Positions 15,759 through 24,859 of a stretch of 64,000 bases of DNA are shown here, in pieces. The first letter of the stretch is position 1. Every line of letters starts with the position of its first letter. The stretch lies in the NCBI RefSeq assembly GCF_039537705.1, contig NZ_BAABBA010000011.1, positions 85,385-149,384 on the forward strand, in the 5' to 3' direction. Below the pieces are notes generated by a model. It saw only the letters and a list, made by a program, of their open reading frames with translations, was not told where the DNA came from and did not search any database. This DNA comes from Georgenia daeguensis. GTDB taxonomy: Bacteria > Actinomycetota > Actinomycetes > Actinomycetales > Actinomycetaceae. The position numbers and the translations under genes are program-made.

Positions 15759-15950
15759 CAACGTGCTCCTGGTGCTGGGGGTCAACGTAGGGGGTCGAGA
15801 CGGCGCCGTCGACAGCGACGGCGTGGCGGCTCGAGCCCTATTCAACTGGCTCTCCGGGCCCGGTGACCTGGAAATCGGCACCAAAAAGTGGGAAAACACC
15901 GTCCTGATTCCTGCGGCCGGCTGGTGGACGGGTGTTTTGCCCGAATGGCG

Positions 15951-15984
15951 AGGCCCCGGTGCGCGCCGTTGCGCACCGGGGCCT
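15951..15984. terminator. Hairpin downstream of M14 gene
   Basis: AGGCCCCGGTGCGC pairs with GCGCACCGGGGCCT around a six-base loop. It lies 30 bp past the M14 stop (minus strand). The core CCCCGGTGCGC recurs in the hairpin at 19014-19045. Confidence 0.7.
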
Positions 15985-16013
15985 TTACGGGAACGGCAGC
16001 TCCGCCGTCGTCC

Positions 16014-17042
16014 TCAGTCGCGCGACTGCTGGACGGGCATGGTGTCCCAGACCGCGACGTCGGCGTTCTCGATGGAGCCGTCGGCGATCGCGCGGGCGGT
16101 GGCCTCGAGCGTCACGACGGTCTGGCGGATCAGGTAGCCGTTGCTCTTCTGGCCGAGCACCCGCGAGGGGTCCTCGTGGTCGGACATGCCGCGCATCTCG
16201 AAGAGCAGCGTGGCGATGTCGTACTGCGAGGCCAGGCCGTTCCGGGCGATCGTGTCTGCGCTGCCGCCGACGTCGTACTGGGCGACGTGGCCCCAGCCGT
16301 AGGAGTTGACGGCGTCGTGGACGACGGCGCCGAGCCGCTTGGAGTCCTCGACCACCGCGGGGTCGACGTTGGGGCTGGTGGGGTAGAGGATCGCGCCCGA
16401 GACGAGCCTGCCGTCGGCCTCGCGGTCGGTGCCCTGGTGGTGCAGGTCGACGGCGTAGTCGATGTCGTGGGCGGCCAGCACGCGCGAGTGCAGCGCCTGG
16501 GTCTCGGGCTGGGACTGCGCCACGTGGTCCCGGTTCAGGTCGATCTCGTTGGCGTTGTACCGGGTGAGGTGGCGGTCGCCCGCGGCGAGGTAGTCCTCGA
16601 GGGAGAAGTCGACGTCACCCATCGCGCCGTCGGCGTTGAGCATCGGGACGATGAGGATGTTGACGCCCTCGAGCAGGCCGGCGTTCTTGCCGGTGCCGAG
16701 CGACCTGATGAACTCCATCGTCGCCTCGGTGGTGAGCTGCTCGTTGCCGTGCTGCTGGGTGATGTACAGGACCGTCGGGTTGTCCGGGTCGGTCAGGTAC
16801 TTCACGAGGTGGATGTCGCGCCCCTTGACGGTCTGCCCGATCACCTCGAGCGTCATGGCGTCCTGCCGGGCGTCCTGGTCCTTCAGGAAGGTCACCAGCT
16901 CGTCGTACGTGGCGAGGATCGAGGTGTTGACCGTCTCGTTCCCGCCGTAGCTCGGCCCCTCGCCGGCCAGCGCCGGCGCGGAGAGACTCGCGCCGAGCGC
17001 GAGCGAGCCGAGCAGGGCGACGGCGGATGCAGCCTTCTTCAC
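16014..17042 (-). CDS. Secreted M14 zinc carboxypeptidase
   Basis: A 342-residue protein with a signal peptide (MKKAASAVALLGSLALGAS then ALAGEG). The M14 zinc site is visible: His and Glu in QQHGNEQ near residue 100 and the third His in DLHHQGTD near 203. RDIHL before it and LNRDHVAQSQPET fit the substrate pocket. The catalytic Glu is probably the one in LLFEMRG near 289. It removes C-terminal residues from peptides, or cleaves wall-peptide amide bonds in the DL-endopeptidase branch. The start is a GTG at 17042 preceded by a GGGGGAA stretch. The gene has its own terminator and lies in a block of secreted minus-strand genes. Confidence 0.85.
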   Translation of the reverse strand: MKKAASAVALLGSLALGASLSAPALAGEGPSYGGNETVNTSILATYDELVTFLKDQDARQDAMTLEVIGQTVKGRDIHLVKYLTDPDNPTVLYITQQHGNEQLTTEATMEFIRSLGTGKNAGLLEGVNILIVPMLNADGAMGDVDFSLEDYLAAGDRHLTRYNANEIDLNRDHVAQSQPETQALHSRVLAAHDIDYAVDLHHQGTDREADGRLVSGAILYPTSPNVDPAVVEDSKRLGAVVHDAVNSYGWGHVAQYDVGGSADTIARNGLASQYDIATLLFEMRGMSDHEDPSRVLGQKSNGYLIRQTVVTLEATARAIADGSIENADVAVWDTMPVQQSRD

Positions 17043-17236
17043 GTGGTTCCCCCAGGATGTCGAACGACGCCGAGCGGTTCGGCGGTTTGGCCCCGGGGGT
17101 TGGCGGGGCCGTTCGTGCCGCGCCCCGGCCCCCGGGTGCTGGTCATCTTCTTCCCATGAAAGGGCAAGGCGCTACGGATCCGGGCGGCCGGAAAGGGACA
17201 TGGCAGGTTGTGGCCGGGATGACCGCCGACGACGAG

Positions 17237-17266
17237 GAAGGCCCCGACCGCGTGGTCGGGGCCTTC
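17237..17266 (-). terminator. Terminator after DUF4127 gene
   Basis: A perfect 13-bp stem (GAAGGCCCCGACC with its complement) and a GCGT loop, 12 bp past the stop at 17278. It would end the long minus-strand operon. Confidence 0.75.
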
Positions 17267-17277
17267 GTGCGGGCGGA

Positions 17278-18963
17278 CTACCGGTCCGACGTGGTGGGCC
17301 AGGTCAGCGCGACCTCGGGCTCGAGCTCCGTCTCGAACAGGCGCGGCCACGGCAGCGCGATGTGCGTCGACGTGAGCTCGCCGATCGTGGCGGTATGGGT
17401 CTGGGCGCCACGGCGTGCGACGACGACCTCGTGACCGGCGAAGTGGTCCGCGTGGAAGTCCGCCGTCAGCGGGGCGAGCCGCTCGGCGACGAAGCCCTCC
17501 ATCGTCACCGCCTGGTCCTCCGCGAGCCCGAAGACGTTCCAGCCCTGCGACCGCGCCTCCGCGTACGCGGCCGGCTGGACGTCGTTCTTCCAGCGGTCGT
17601 CCAGCACGAACCGGTGCAGCAGGTAGCTCGCGTGCGCCTGGGCGGGGTCGAGCGCCGCGGGCACACCGGAGCCGCGGGTACCGCTCGCAAGGTAGGACCA
17701 TCGCGCGAACCCGTGACCGGTGGAGATCCCGAGCGCGTTGCCCGCGGTGTTCCAGCCGGAGTAGGAGAGCAGCCCGGGCAGGTCGACCTGCGCCTCCAAC
17801 CGCTCGATGAGGGCGTGGTCGGCGCGGTTGACCTCCACGGCGTCGAGGACGATCACGTCCTCGCCGCGCTCCTCCAGCTCGTCGATCCGCGCGACGAAGG
17901 AGTCCAGGTCGGCCGCGCGCTCGCCGGCGGAGGCCGACGGCGTGTTGACGAGCAGGTGGATGTCCGGCGCCGCCGTCGCCATCGCGCCGCCCGCCGCGAG
18001 GACGTGCCGCTCGATGTTCTCGTCGGACGTGGTGTCCTCGAACGGGGCCGTCCACCGGGACCCGTCGATGCCCGAGTACTCCACCGCCACGGTCGGCCGG
18101 GTGCCGTTGCGCTCCTGCACGAACCGGCTGACCAGCGTCGCGTCCACCTCGTCGGCTCCGGGGAAGATCTGGACGCGGCCCTCGACACCGAGTTCGGCGA
18201 CGAGGGTCTTGAGCTCCTCCCGCTCGGCGCGGTGCAGACCGTAGGGGGCGGCGTCGTCCTGGGCGAGGATGAGGTGGTCGACGACGCCGTCCGCCGCCCA
18301 CTCGATCAGCAGCCGGTTGATCTGGTGGTTGCGTTCCCGGGCGGCGAGGTAGTCCTCGAGGATCTCGTCCGGGATCTGTGCGCGCACCGAGTCCAGCTCC
18401 GCGCGTAGCTCCTCGTGGCCGAGGTTCTCCACGCGGTCCGTGAGGATCGCCCAGCGCTGGATGAGCGTGTAGTAGAGCTCGGCGTTCTCCCCGAGCGCGG
18501 AGAGCGCGAGCCGCTGGATCGTGTCGTAGACGAAGATCGGCGTGCCAGGGTTCTCCGCACGCAGCTCGCGCAGCACCGCGACGCGCTCGCGCGCCTCCGC
18601 CTCCGTGGCGGCGGTCCCCGTCCGTGAGGCGATCAGCCCGCCGTACGCGAGCATGCTGACGGAGACGACGTACCCGTCGGCGTCCTCCTGCTCCAGCAGC
18701 CAGTCGCCGACGGCGTCACCATCACCGGGCGTGGTGAACGTCCCGATGAGGTCTGACGGCGGGAAGACCGTCTCGACGCCGGCCGAGGCCGCCGTCATCG
18801 TCGGGAAGTACAGGTTCGCGGGGCGGTCGTCCAGCGGGACGAGCGCCAGCTCGGCGCCGTCGTCCGGCGGTGGGGCCGCGGCGGCAGCCGTCGCGGGCAG
18901 CGCGAGGCAGGCGGATGCGAGGAGCGTGAGGCTCCGGGAGATCGACGTTCTTGGCTCGCTCAT
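17278..18963 (-). CDS. Secreted DUF4127 protein
   Basis: A 561-residue protein with a signal-like N-terminus (SLTLLASACLALPATAAAAA). It then has the DUF4127 hallmark VPLDDRPANLYFP near residue 43, MLAYGGLIASRT near 105, VENLG, RNHQIN near 211, LAQDDAAPYGLHRAE near 233, IFPGADEVD near 263 and YSGWNTAGN near 408. The same acidic and His-containing motifs are conserved in the paralogue at 19052, which suggests an active site (perhaps a hydrolase or lyase), but no reaction is established for the family. It follows the larger paralogue with a hairpin between, so it may be expressed by read-through. Context with a sugar ABC importer suggests a role in extracellular glycan use. Confidence 0.82.
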   Translation of the reverse strand: MSEPRTSISRSLTLLASACLALPATAAAAAPPPDDGAELALVPLDDRPANLYFPTMTAASAGVETVFPPSDLIGTFTTPGDGDAVGDWLLEQEDADGYVVSVSMLAYGGLIASRTGTAATEAEARERVAVLRELRAENPGTPIFVYDTIQRLALSALGENAELYYTLIQRWAILTDRVENLGHEELRAELDSVRAQIPDEILEDYLAARERNHQINRLLIEWAADGVVDHLILAQDDAAPYGLHRAEREELKTLVAELGVEGRVQIFPGADEVDATLVSRFVQERNGTRPTVAVEYSGIDGSRWTAPFEDTTSDENIERHVLAAGGAMATAAPDIHLLVNTPSASAGERAADLDSFVARIDELEERGEDVIVLDAVEVNRADHALIERLEAQVDLPGLLSYSGWNTAGNALGISTGHGFARWSYLASGTRGSGVPAALDPAQAHASYLLHRFVLDDRWKNDVQPAAYAEARSQGWNVFGLAEDQAVTMEGFVAERLAPLTADFHADHFAGHEVVVARRGAQTHTATIGELTSTHIALPWPRLFETELEPEVALTWPTTSDR

Positions 18964-19013
18964 CGAGGAGTTCCTTCTCTTCTGGGGAGGGGCTGGCTCG
19001 TGGTTGACGAGGG

Positions 19014-19045
19014 CCCCGGTGCGCCGCTCCGGCGGCGCACCGGGG
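19014..19045 (-). terminator. Hairpin between the two DUF4127 genes
   Basis: CCCCGGTGCGCCG pairs with CGGCGCACCGGGG around a six-base loop, six bases past the stop at 19052. It may reduce, rather than stop, expression of the next DUF4127 gene. Confidence 0.65.
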
Positions 19046-19051
19046 GAGAGG

Positions 19052-21481
19052 TCAGTCGCAGAGCGTGCTGGCGCGGCAGGTCACCTCGACCTCGTAGAGG
19101 CGGACGCGGTCGTCCCGGCTCCCGGTGACGTCGAGGCGCAGGGCGGTCGCCTCCACGGCGTCGAAACGGTGCAGGGGTGCGACCTCCGTGTTCGCGACCA
19201 CCTCACCGACCACGCGCCACTCCCCGTCCACGAGGGCCGAGACGGTGTAGTCCTCGAGGAGATAGCCGCCGTACTGGTGCAGCTGGACGGTGTCCACCGG
19301 CTCGGGCCTGGCGAAGGCGACCTCGAGCCAGTGCGCCGCCGCGGGGTCGGTGATCCACCGGCTGGCGGCGCTGGTGGTGTTCCCGTCGATCGCCCGCTCC
19401 GGTGCGTACTGGCTCCACCAGCCCGACGCCCGGACGGTGGCTCCGGAGGACGCCAGGGCCACATTGCGCCACGCGGCGGTGACGGTGCTGGCAGCCTCGA
19501 CGCTCGTGCCGTCGGCCGAGGTGACCACCGCCGCGACGGTGCCGGACGCCTCCGGGGCCAGAGCCGCCGTCGTCACCGTGAGCTTGACGTCGCGTACCTC
19601 GAAGGGAGCGAGCGAGACCGCGAGCGGCTCCGGCGTCACCCAACCCTCGGGGGCGCGCACGGCGAGGGTGACCCCGGCCGGCCCCGCCGTGTCGTTTCGC
19701 AGCACGGCCGTGAGGTCGAGGGTGACGGCGGCCTCCGGCCGGACGTCGGTGGCCCAGGGCAGAAGCGCCACGGAGACAGGGGCGGCGGGCGGCTCGTCGA
19801 CGACGGTGATCCCGGGGAAGACGTCCAGCTCCTGGTAGCGAGGCCAGCCGAGGGACAGCTCGAGAGAGTCGAGCGAGGAGACGACGGCGGTGCGCTCGCC
19901 GCGGCCGTCGTCGCCCAGCCGCATGGGCACCCCGGCAAACTCCTCGGCGAACAGCTCGCGTGCGAGCGGCTCGGTGCGGGTGACGGCCAGGGTGTTGGCG
20001 CCGTCGAGCGCGGTCGTCATGTGCTGCGGGTCGTCCCCCTCGGCGACGGCGTAGTCCCGCACCGCGGTGCGCACGTGGTTGCGGTAGAGGTCGGTGTGGA
20101 CCAGCTCCTCGAAGAGCAGCCGTTGGTGGGCCTCGGCCGCCGAGGTGAGCAGAGCCCGTCGCGCGCCGAGCACCGGTGCGCCGTTGGTGTCGGCGCTACC
20201 GGCGAGCAGCGGTGCCTGCCGGCTGGCCTCGAGCAGTGCCGCGCGGACCACCGACTGCGAGAGCGAGATGCCCACGTTCCAGCCCGACCAGGCGCCGAGC
20301 TCGGCCAGGTCGATCCGCGGCGCGAGCAGGTCGCGCAGCTCGGGGTCGACCACGCCGGCCACGGCGTCGTCGCCGATCGCGACCAGGCGTCCGTGGGCGA
20401 CGGCCTCGTGCGCGCGGTCGACGAACGGCTCGAGGGAGCCGGCACCGGAGGTGTTGGCCAGCAGCAGGACGTCAGCGTCAGGCGCGTCCGACCGCTCCGC
20501 GCCCAGCGTGGTGATGTACTCGTCGACCAGCTGGCCGTACGGGATGTCCTGGTACGGCGCCACCCAGTCGTCTCCAGGGGTGCGTGACCACTCCACGTCG
20601 ACCGTCGGCGTGACGTCCAGGCGCTCGACGACGTGCTTGGCGGTCAGTAACGCCCCGAGCACGTCCGCACCGGGGTAGATCTTGACCCGGTCGCCGACGC
20701 CGAGCTCGGCGACGAGCGCGACGAGCGCCTCCTTCTCCGCACGGTGGGGGCCGAACGCGCTGGCGTCGTCCTGGCCGAGGACGAGGAAGTCGATCGTTCC
20801 CGCGGCGGCGGCGCGGACCATGTCCTGGTTGATCTGGTGGTTGCGCGCACGGGCGCAGAGGTAGTCGTCCTTGATCTCCTGCGGGATCTCGGCGGCGACC
20901 TCCTCGTACGCCGGCCGCAGGTCCTCGCGGCCGAGGTTCTCCACCTGGTCCATGAGCTCGGCCCACCGGCGAACGGGGCCGGAGTACATGCCCGGGTACC
21001 CGCTGGTGGGTTCGATGGTCAGGCGCTGGATGACGTCGAACGCGTACACCGGGTGCTCCGGGTCGGCGGCCTTGACGTCCTCCAGGACCTCGAGGCGCTC
21101 GCGGGCCGTGCCGAGGTCGGTCGCGCAGGTGCGGGAGGCCACCAGGCCCCCGTAGGCCAGCATCGGGAGGGCGACGACGGAGGCGTCCGCCTCGGCCGCC
21201 GTCGTCGACCACCACTCGCCGACCGCGTCGGCGTCGCCGTACGTAAAGAACTCCCCGAGCAGGTCGGTCTGCGGGGTCAGGGCGGTGTGGCCGCCCGCGG
21301 CGGCGATCTCCACCGGGGTGACGGCGGGGAAGGGCCTGTCGTCCAGCGGGACGACAGCGATCTGCCCCAGCGAGGGTGGGGGTCCGGCCTGGGGCGGCAG
21401 GGCGCCGGCGTCGGGCGCGACGCCCGCGAGGGAGGTGGTCACGAGGCCGGCGGCCCCGAGCAGTGCAGCGATGGTGCGCAT
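19052..21481 (-). CDS. Secreted DUF4127 protein with NEW3-like and F5/8 type C domains
   Basis: An 809-residue secreted protein. A signal peptide (MRTIAALLGAAGLVTTSLAG) is followed by DUF4127 at about 40-530 (VPLDDRPFP, MLAYGGLVASRT, RNHQINQ, LGQDDASAFGPHRAE, IYPGAD, WSGWN). A beta-rich module at about 555-650 (PEGWVTPEPLAVSLAPFEVRDVK) resembles the NEW3 domain found with galactosidases. A C-terminal discoidin/F5/8 type C module (GWWSQYAPERAIDGN, then DTVQLHQYGGYLLEDY) runs from about 660 to 800. The accessory modules are typical of extracellular carbohydrate-active enzymes, which is the best hint to the function of DUF4127. The ATG at 21481 has GGAG before it and removes an unlikely 40-residue extension. 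It lies 148 bp after the permease. Confidence 0.82.
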   Translation of the reverse strand: MRTIAALLGAAGLVTTSLAGVAPDAGALPPQAGPPPSLGQIAVVPLDDRPFPAVTPVEIAAAGGHTALTPQTDLLGEFFTYGDADAVGEWWSTTAAEADASVVALPMLAYGGLVASRTCATDLGTARERLEVLEDVKAADPEHPVYAFDVIQRLTIEPTSGYPGMYSGPVRRWAELMDQVENLGREDLRPAYEEVAAEIPQEIKDDYLCARARNHQINQDMVRAAAAGTIDFLVLGQDDASAFGPHRAEKEALVALVAELGVGDRVKIYPGADVLGALLTAKHVVERLDVTPTVDVEWSRTPGDDWVAPYQDIPYGQLVDEYITTLGAERSDAPDADVLLLANTSGAGSLEPFVDRAHEAVAHGRLVAIGDDAVAGVVDPELRDLLAPRIDLAELGAWSGWNVGISLSQSVVRAALLEASRQAPLLAGSADTNGAPVLGARRALLTSAAEAHQRLLFEELVHTDLYRNHVRTAVRDYAVAEGDDPQHMTTALDGANTLAVTRTEPLARELFAEEFAGVPMRLGDDGRGERTAVVSSLDSLELSLGWPRYQELDVFPGITVVDEPPAAPVSVALLPWATDVRPEAAVTLDLTAVLRNDTAGPAGVTLAVRAPEGWVTPEPLAVSLAPFEVRDVKLTVTTAALAPEASGTVAAVVTSADGTSVEAASTVTAAWRNVALASSGATVRASGWWSQYAPERAIDGNTTSAASRWITDPAAAHWLEVAFARPEPVDTVQLHQYGGYLLEDYTVSALVDGEWRVVGEVVANTEVAPLHRFDAVEATALRLDVTGSRDDRVRLYEVEVTCRASTLCD

Positions 21482-21629
21482 GCGGGTCTCCTGTCCCCGG
21501 GCACGCGGGCGCCCGCTCGGCGCCGGCTGTGCTCGGTGTCGGGTGGCGGGTGGTCCGCGGAGGGGGCGGAGAGAAGGGCGGTGAGCGGGATCGTCGCTCA
21601 CGAGGCCGGCGCGGGTGCGGTTCTTCGCA

Positions 21630-22562
21630 TCACCCCTTCAGCCCGGTCTGCGCGAGACCCTGGATGAACTGGCGCTGAGCGAACACGAACACCACGAGCA
21701 CGGGGATCACCGTCAGGGTGGTCGCCGCGAGCTGGACGTTCCAGATCGGGCCGCCGTAGGCGTCGACGTACTGCGTCAGTGCCTGGGGGAGGGTGAAGTT
21801 CTCGCGGCTGGAGAGGTAGACGATCGGCTCGAGGTACATGTTCCACGACTTCAGGAACGTGAAGATGGCGACGGCGGCGACGGCCGGCCGGGCCAGCGGG
21901 AAGGCGATCTTCCAGAAGATGCCCCACCGGGTGAGCCCGTCCATGCGGCCCGCCTCCTCGAGCTCGTGGGGGAGCCCGAGGAAGAACTGCCTCATGATGA
22001 ACGTGGCCAGCACGCTCGGCGCGCCCAGGATCGGGATGACGATCAGCGGCCAGTGCGTGTCGATCAGCCCCAGCGAGTTGACCATGCGGAAGAGCGGCAC
22101 GATGGTCACCTCCGACGGGATCAGCAGCCCCACGAGGACCACGATGAACAGCAGGTTCGCGCCCGGGAACTGGATCCGCGCGAAGGCGTAGCCGGCCAGG
22201 GACGCCACGAAGATCGTGCCGACCGTGACCAGGGCCGCGATGTACAGCGAGTTCCAGTACTGCTGGGCAAAGGGCTGCAGCGTGAAGACCTGCGCGTACG
22301 GCTCGAGCGACGGCGCGTCCGGCCAGATGGTCGGCGGGACCCGCAGGATCTCGCTGGTGGTCTTCATCGACGACGTCGCCATCCACCAGGTGGGGAAGAC
22401 GAACGGCACCGCCAGGACCGCCATGAGCAGGACGAGCCCCCACCGGGCCAGCGCGGGGCGGCGCGTCCGGCGACGGCGCGGCGCGGGGGCGGGCGCCGTC
22501 GTGGGGGAGGCCTGGCGCTCCGCCGTCGTGGCGGCCGGGGCCGGCAGCTGGTCAGACCTCAT
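21630..22562 (-). CDS. Carbohydrate ABC transporter permease (MalG type)
   Basis: A 310-residue CUT1-type permease with six helices. The EAA loop reads EEAGRMDGLTRWGIFWKIAFPLARP near residue 200, where the ATPase docks. A proline- and arginine-rich tail of about 45 residues precedes the first helix. It overlaps the upstream permease by 11 bp, so translation is coupled. It forms the membrane channel with that protein and receives substrate from the lipoprotein at 23482. No ATPase gene is in the window. Confidence 0.92.
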   Translation of the reverse strand: MRSDQLPAPAATTAERQASPTTAPAPAPRRRRTRRPALARWGLVLLMAVLAVPFVFPTWWMATSSMKTTSEILRVPPTIWPDAPSLEPYAQVFTLQPFAQQYWNSLYIAALVTVGTIFVASLAGYAFARIQFPGANLLFIVVLVGLLIPSEVTIVPLFRMVNSLGLIDTHWPLIVIPILGAPSVLATFIMRQFFLGLPHELEEAGRMDGLTRWGIFWKIAFPLARPAVAAVAIFTFLKSWNMYLEPIVYLSSRENFTLPQALTQYVDAYGGPIWNVQLAATTLTVIPVLVVFVFAQRQFIQGLAQTGLKG

Positions 22563-23478
22563 GGAACACCCACCGCTTTCTGGTCTGCCACTGCACGAGC
22601 GTCAGGGCGAGGACGATGGCGAACAGCAGCACCGCGATGGCGCTGGCGTAGCCGAACTCGTTGAACTCGAACGCCTGGCGGTAGAGGTAGTACACGAGCA
22701 CGGTGGTCGAGTTCCCGGGGCCGCCCTGGGTGAGGACGTCGATGAGGGCGAAGGTCTCGAGCGAGCCCACCACCGTGAGGATCGAGACCAGCAGGATCGT
22801 CGGGCTGATCATCGGCATGGTGATGGACCAGAACCGGCGCCACGCGCCCGCGCCGTCGAGCTTGGCCGCCTCCTGGATCTCCTCCGGCACCCCCTGCAGG
22901 GCGGAGAGGAACAGGATCATGTTCAGGCCCACGTTCTTGAAGACCTGGACCACGACGACGGCGACCATCGCCGTGACGTTGTTGCGCAGCCAGTTCGGGC
23001 CGTCGAGGCCCAGGCCGGCGAGGAACGAGTTGATGCCGCCGTCGACCTGGAGGAGGAAGCCCCAGACGATCGTCCACGCCACGAGGGAGACGACCACGGG
23101 GGAGAAGAACGCCACACGGAAGACCGTGGTGCCCGGCAGCTTCTGGTTCAGCAGCACGGCCAGCGCGAGCGCCAGCGAGATGTTCAGGATCACCAGGCCG
23201 AGCGAGAACCACGCGCTCGCGACGAGCGAGTCGTGCAACGCCTCGTCGGCCAGCATGCGCTCGTAGTTCGCCGCGCCCTCGAAGGTGAACGTCGCGGCCA
23301 GGACGTTCCACTCGTGGAGGCTGTACCAGATCACCGCGATCAGCGGCGCGATGACGAAGGCGAGGGAACCGAGCACCGCGGGGGCCGCGAAGAGGTAGCC
23401 CGTCGCGGCGTCGCGGCGCCGCCAGGCGGACCGGCGCTCACGCCGGTCCGCCCGGGGGCTGGTGGCCAGGACCGCCAT
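22552..23478 (-). CDS. Carbohydrate ABC transporter permease (MalF/UgpA type)
   Basis: A 308-residue CUT1 permease: first helix around AAPAVLGSLAFVIAPLIAVIW, EAA loop EEIQEAAKLDGAGAWRRFWSITMPM near residue 210, C-terminal helix around AIAVLLFAIVLALTLVQW. It starts three bases after the lipoprotein stop and overlaps the next permease. Together they form the translocation pore of a sugar or oligosaccharide importer. LacI control is expected from the operon's first gene. Confidence 0.92.
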   Translation of the reverse strand: MAVLATSPRADRRERRSAWRRRDAATGYLFAAPAVLGSLAFVIAPLIAVIWYSLHEWNVLAATFTFEGAANYERMLADEALHDSLVASAWFSLGLVILNISLALALAVLLNQKLPGTTVFRVAFFSPVVVSLVAWTIVWGFLLQVDGGINSFLAGLGLDGPNWLRNNVTAMVAVVVVQVFKNVGLNMILFLSALQGVPEEIQEAAKLDGAGAWRRFWSITMPMISPTILLVSILTVVGSLETFALIDVLTQGGPGNSTTVLVYYLYRQAFEFNEFGYASAIAVLLFAIVLALTLVQWQTRKRWVFHEV

Positions 23479-23481
23479 CGA

Positions 23482-24783
23482 TCAGTCCTGCAGCAGCGGC
23501 TCGGCCGCGGCGCACACGTCGTTGAGGACGGCCTCGACGTCGGCGCCCTCGGTCCACAGCGCGTCCAGCTCACCGCGGACCGTGGTCTGCAGCTGGGCGA
23601 AGTTCGCGTGCGCGGGCTTCGTGGTGGCGTCCGTGATGCCCTCGACGACGACGGACTCCAGCTGCTCCTCGCTCAGCAGCGGGTTGGCGGTGCCGAGGGT
23701 CTCGGCGTTGAGCAGCGACTCGCGCGGCGGCGGGAAGTAGGTGGCCAGCTTCTCCGCGCTCTCCGGGGACGTGAAGTGTGCGAGGAAGTCGGCGGCGATC
23801 TCCGGGTTGTCGCCGTTCTCGAAGACGCCGATGCCCGCCTGCCCGATGATGTTCTGCTTGCCCGCGGGTCCCTCGGGGAGCGGGACGACGTCCCACTGGA
23901 AGCTGCCGTCGAGGGAGGAGGCGCGGGAGATCTGGGTGATGGTCATGGTGACGTCGCCGGCGAAGAAGTCGGCGCTGGTGCCCGGGCCGGGGATGGCGCC
24001 GTCGCCGAACGTGGCGTCGTGGATCCAGGTCATCGCCTCGACCATCTCCGGCTCGGTGAACGTGCACTGCGTGCCGTCCTCCGACCAGGGGGCGGCGCCC
24101 CAGCCGCCCCAGATCGTGGCGAGGTTCTCCCAGATGCTGTAGTTGAAGTCGCGGACGATCAGGCCGGACCCGCCCAGCTTCTCGGTGGAGGCGGCGGCGA
24201 TGTCGCGGGCGGCGTCGTAGTTCCACCCGCCGTCGGCGACGAGGTCGGCCGGGTTCGGCTGGCCGGACTCGGCGATGCGGTCGGTGTTGACGAACATGAC
24301 GAAGGGGGAGTTGGAGAACGGGTAGGCGTACAGCCCGTCCTCGGCGGACCACAGGTCCAGCGCCGTGGGAAGGATGTCGTCGAACTCGTAGCCGTCGGTG
24401 CCCTCGAGGGCCGGCTTGATGTCGGCCAGCGCGCCGGAGGAGACGAACTCGGGGGCGTTGGACTCGAAGATCCAGGCCAGGTCCGGGGTGTTGCCGCCGG
24501 CCAGCTGCGTCGTCAGGGTGGTGGTGTAGTCCTCGAACGGGACGGGCTCGAAGGTCACCGAGGAGACGAGGTCGGGGTTCTCCTCGACGTACTCGGCCGC
24601 GATCTCGTCGAACAGGGCGAGCTGGGACTCGTCGGCCGTCCAGACCGTCATGCGCAGGTCGACGGGACCGTCGGCGGCCGGCTCGGCGGAGGCGTCGTCG
24701 GAGCCTCCGCCGGAGCAGGCGGCGAGCGTGCCGGCCCCGAGCAGGAGCAGGGCGAGGGCTGGGACGGATCTGCGGTGAACCAT
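23482..24783 (-). CDS. Sugar-binding lipoprotein of ABC transporter
   Basis: A 433-residue extracellular solute-binding protein, family 1. The lipoprotein signal ends in the lipobox LAAC at residue about 22, followed by a Gly/Ser/Asp linker. TVWTADESQLALFDEIAAEY is the first lobe, VTFEPVPFEDYTTTLTTQ the conserved hinge area, and a C-terminal EGADVEAVLNDV completes the fold. It captures the sugar outside and delivers it to the two permeases. The ATG at 24783 follows GAGGAG. The aromatic-rich pocket (IWGGWGAAPW) suits an oligosaccharide or glycoside. Confidence 0.92.
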   Translation of the reverse strand: MVHRRSVPALALLLLGAGTLAACSGGGSDDASAEPAADGPVDLRMTVWTADESQLALFDEIAAEYVEENPDLVSSVTFEPVPFEDYTTTLTTQLAGGNTPDLAWIFESNAPEFVSSGALADIKPALEGTDGYEFDDILPTALDLWSAEDGLYAYPFSNSPFVMFVNTDRIAESGQPNPADLVADGGWNYDAARDIAAASTEKLGGSGLIVRDFNYSIWENLATIWGGWGAAPWSEDGTQCTFTEPEMVEAMTWIHDATFGDGAIPGPGTSADFFAGDVTMTITQISRASSLDGSFQWDVVPLPEGPAGKQNIIGQAGIGVFENGDNPEIAADFLAHFTSPESAEKLATYFPPPRESLLNAETLGTANPLLSEEQLESVVVEGITDATTKPAHANFAQLQTTVRGELDALWTEGADVEAVLNDVCAAAEPLLQD

Positions 24784-24859
24784 GGAGACTCCTCTTCGGG
24801 GGGTGCGTCCGGCCGCGGCGCGGCCGGCTGAGCGCGGGGACTTGCGGGGGTCGGTGGCG

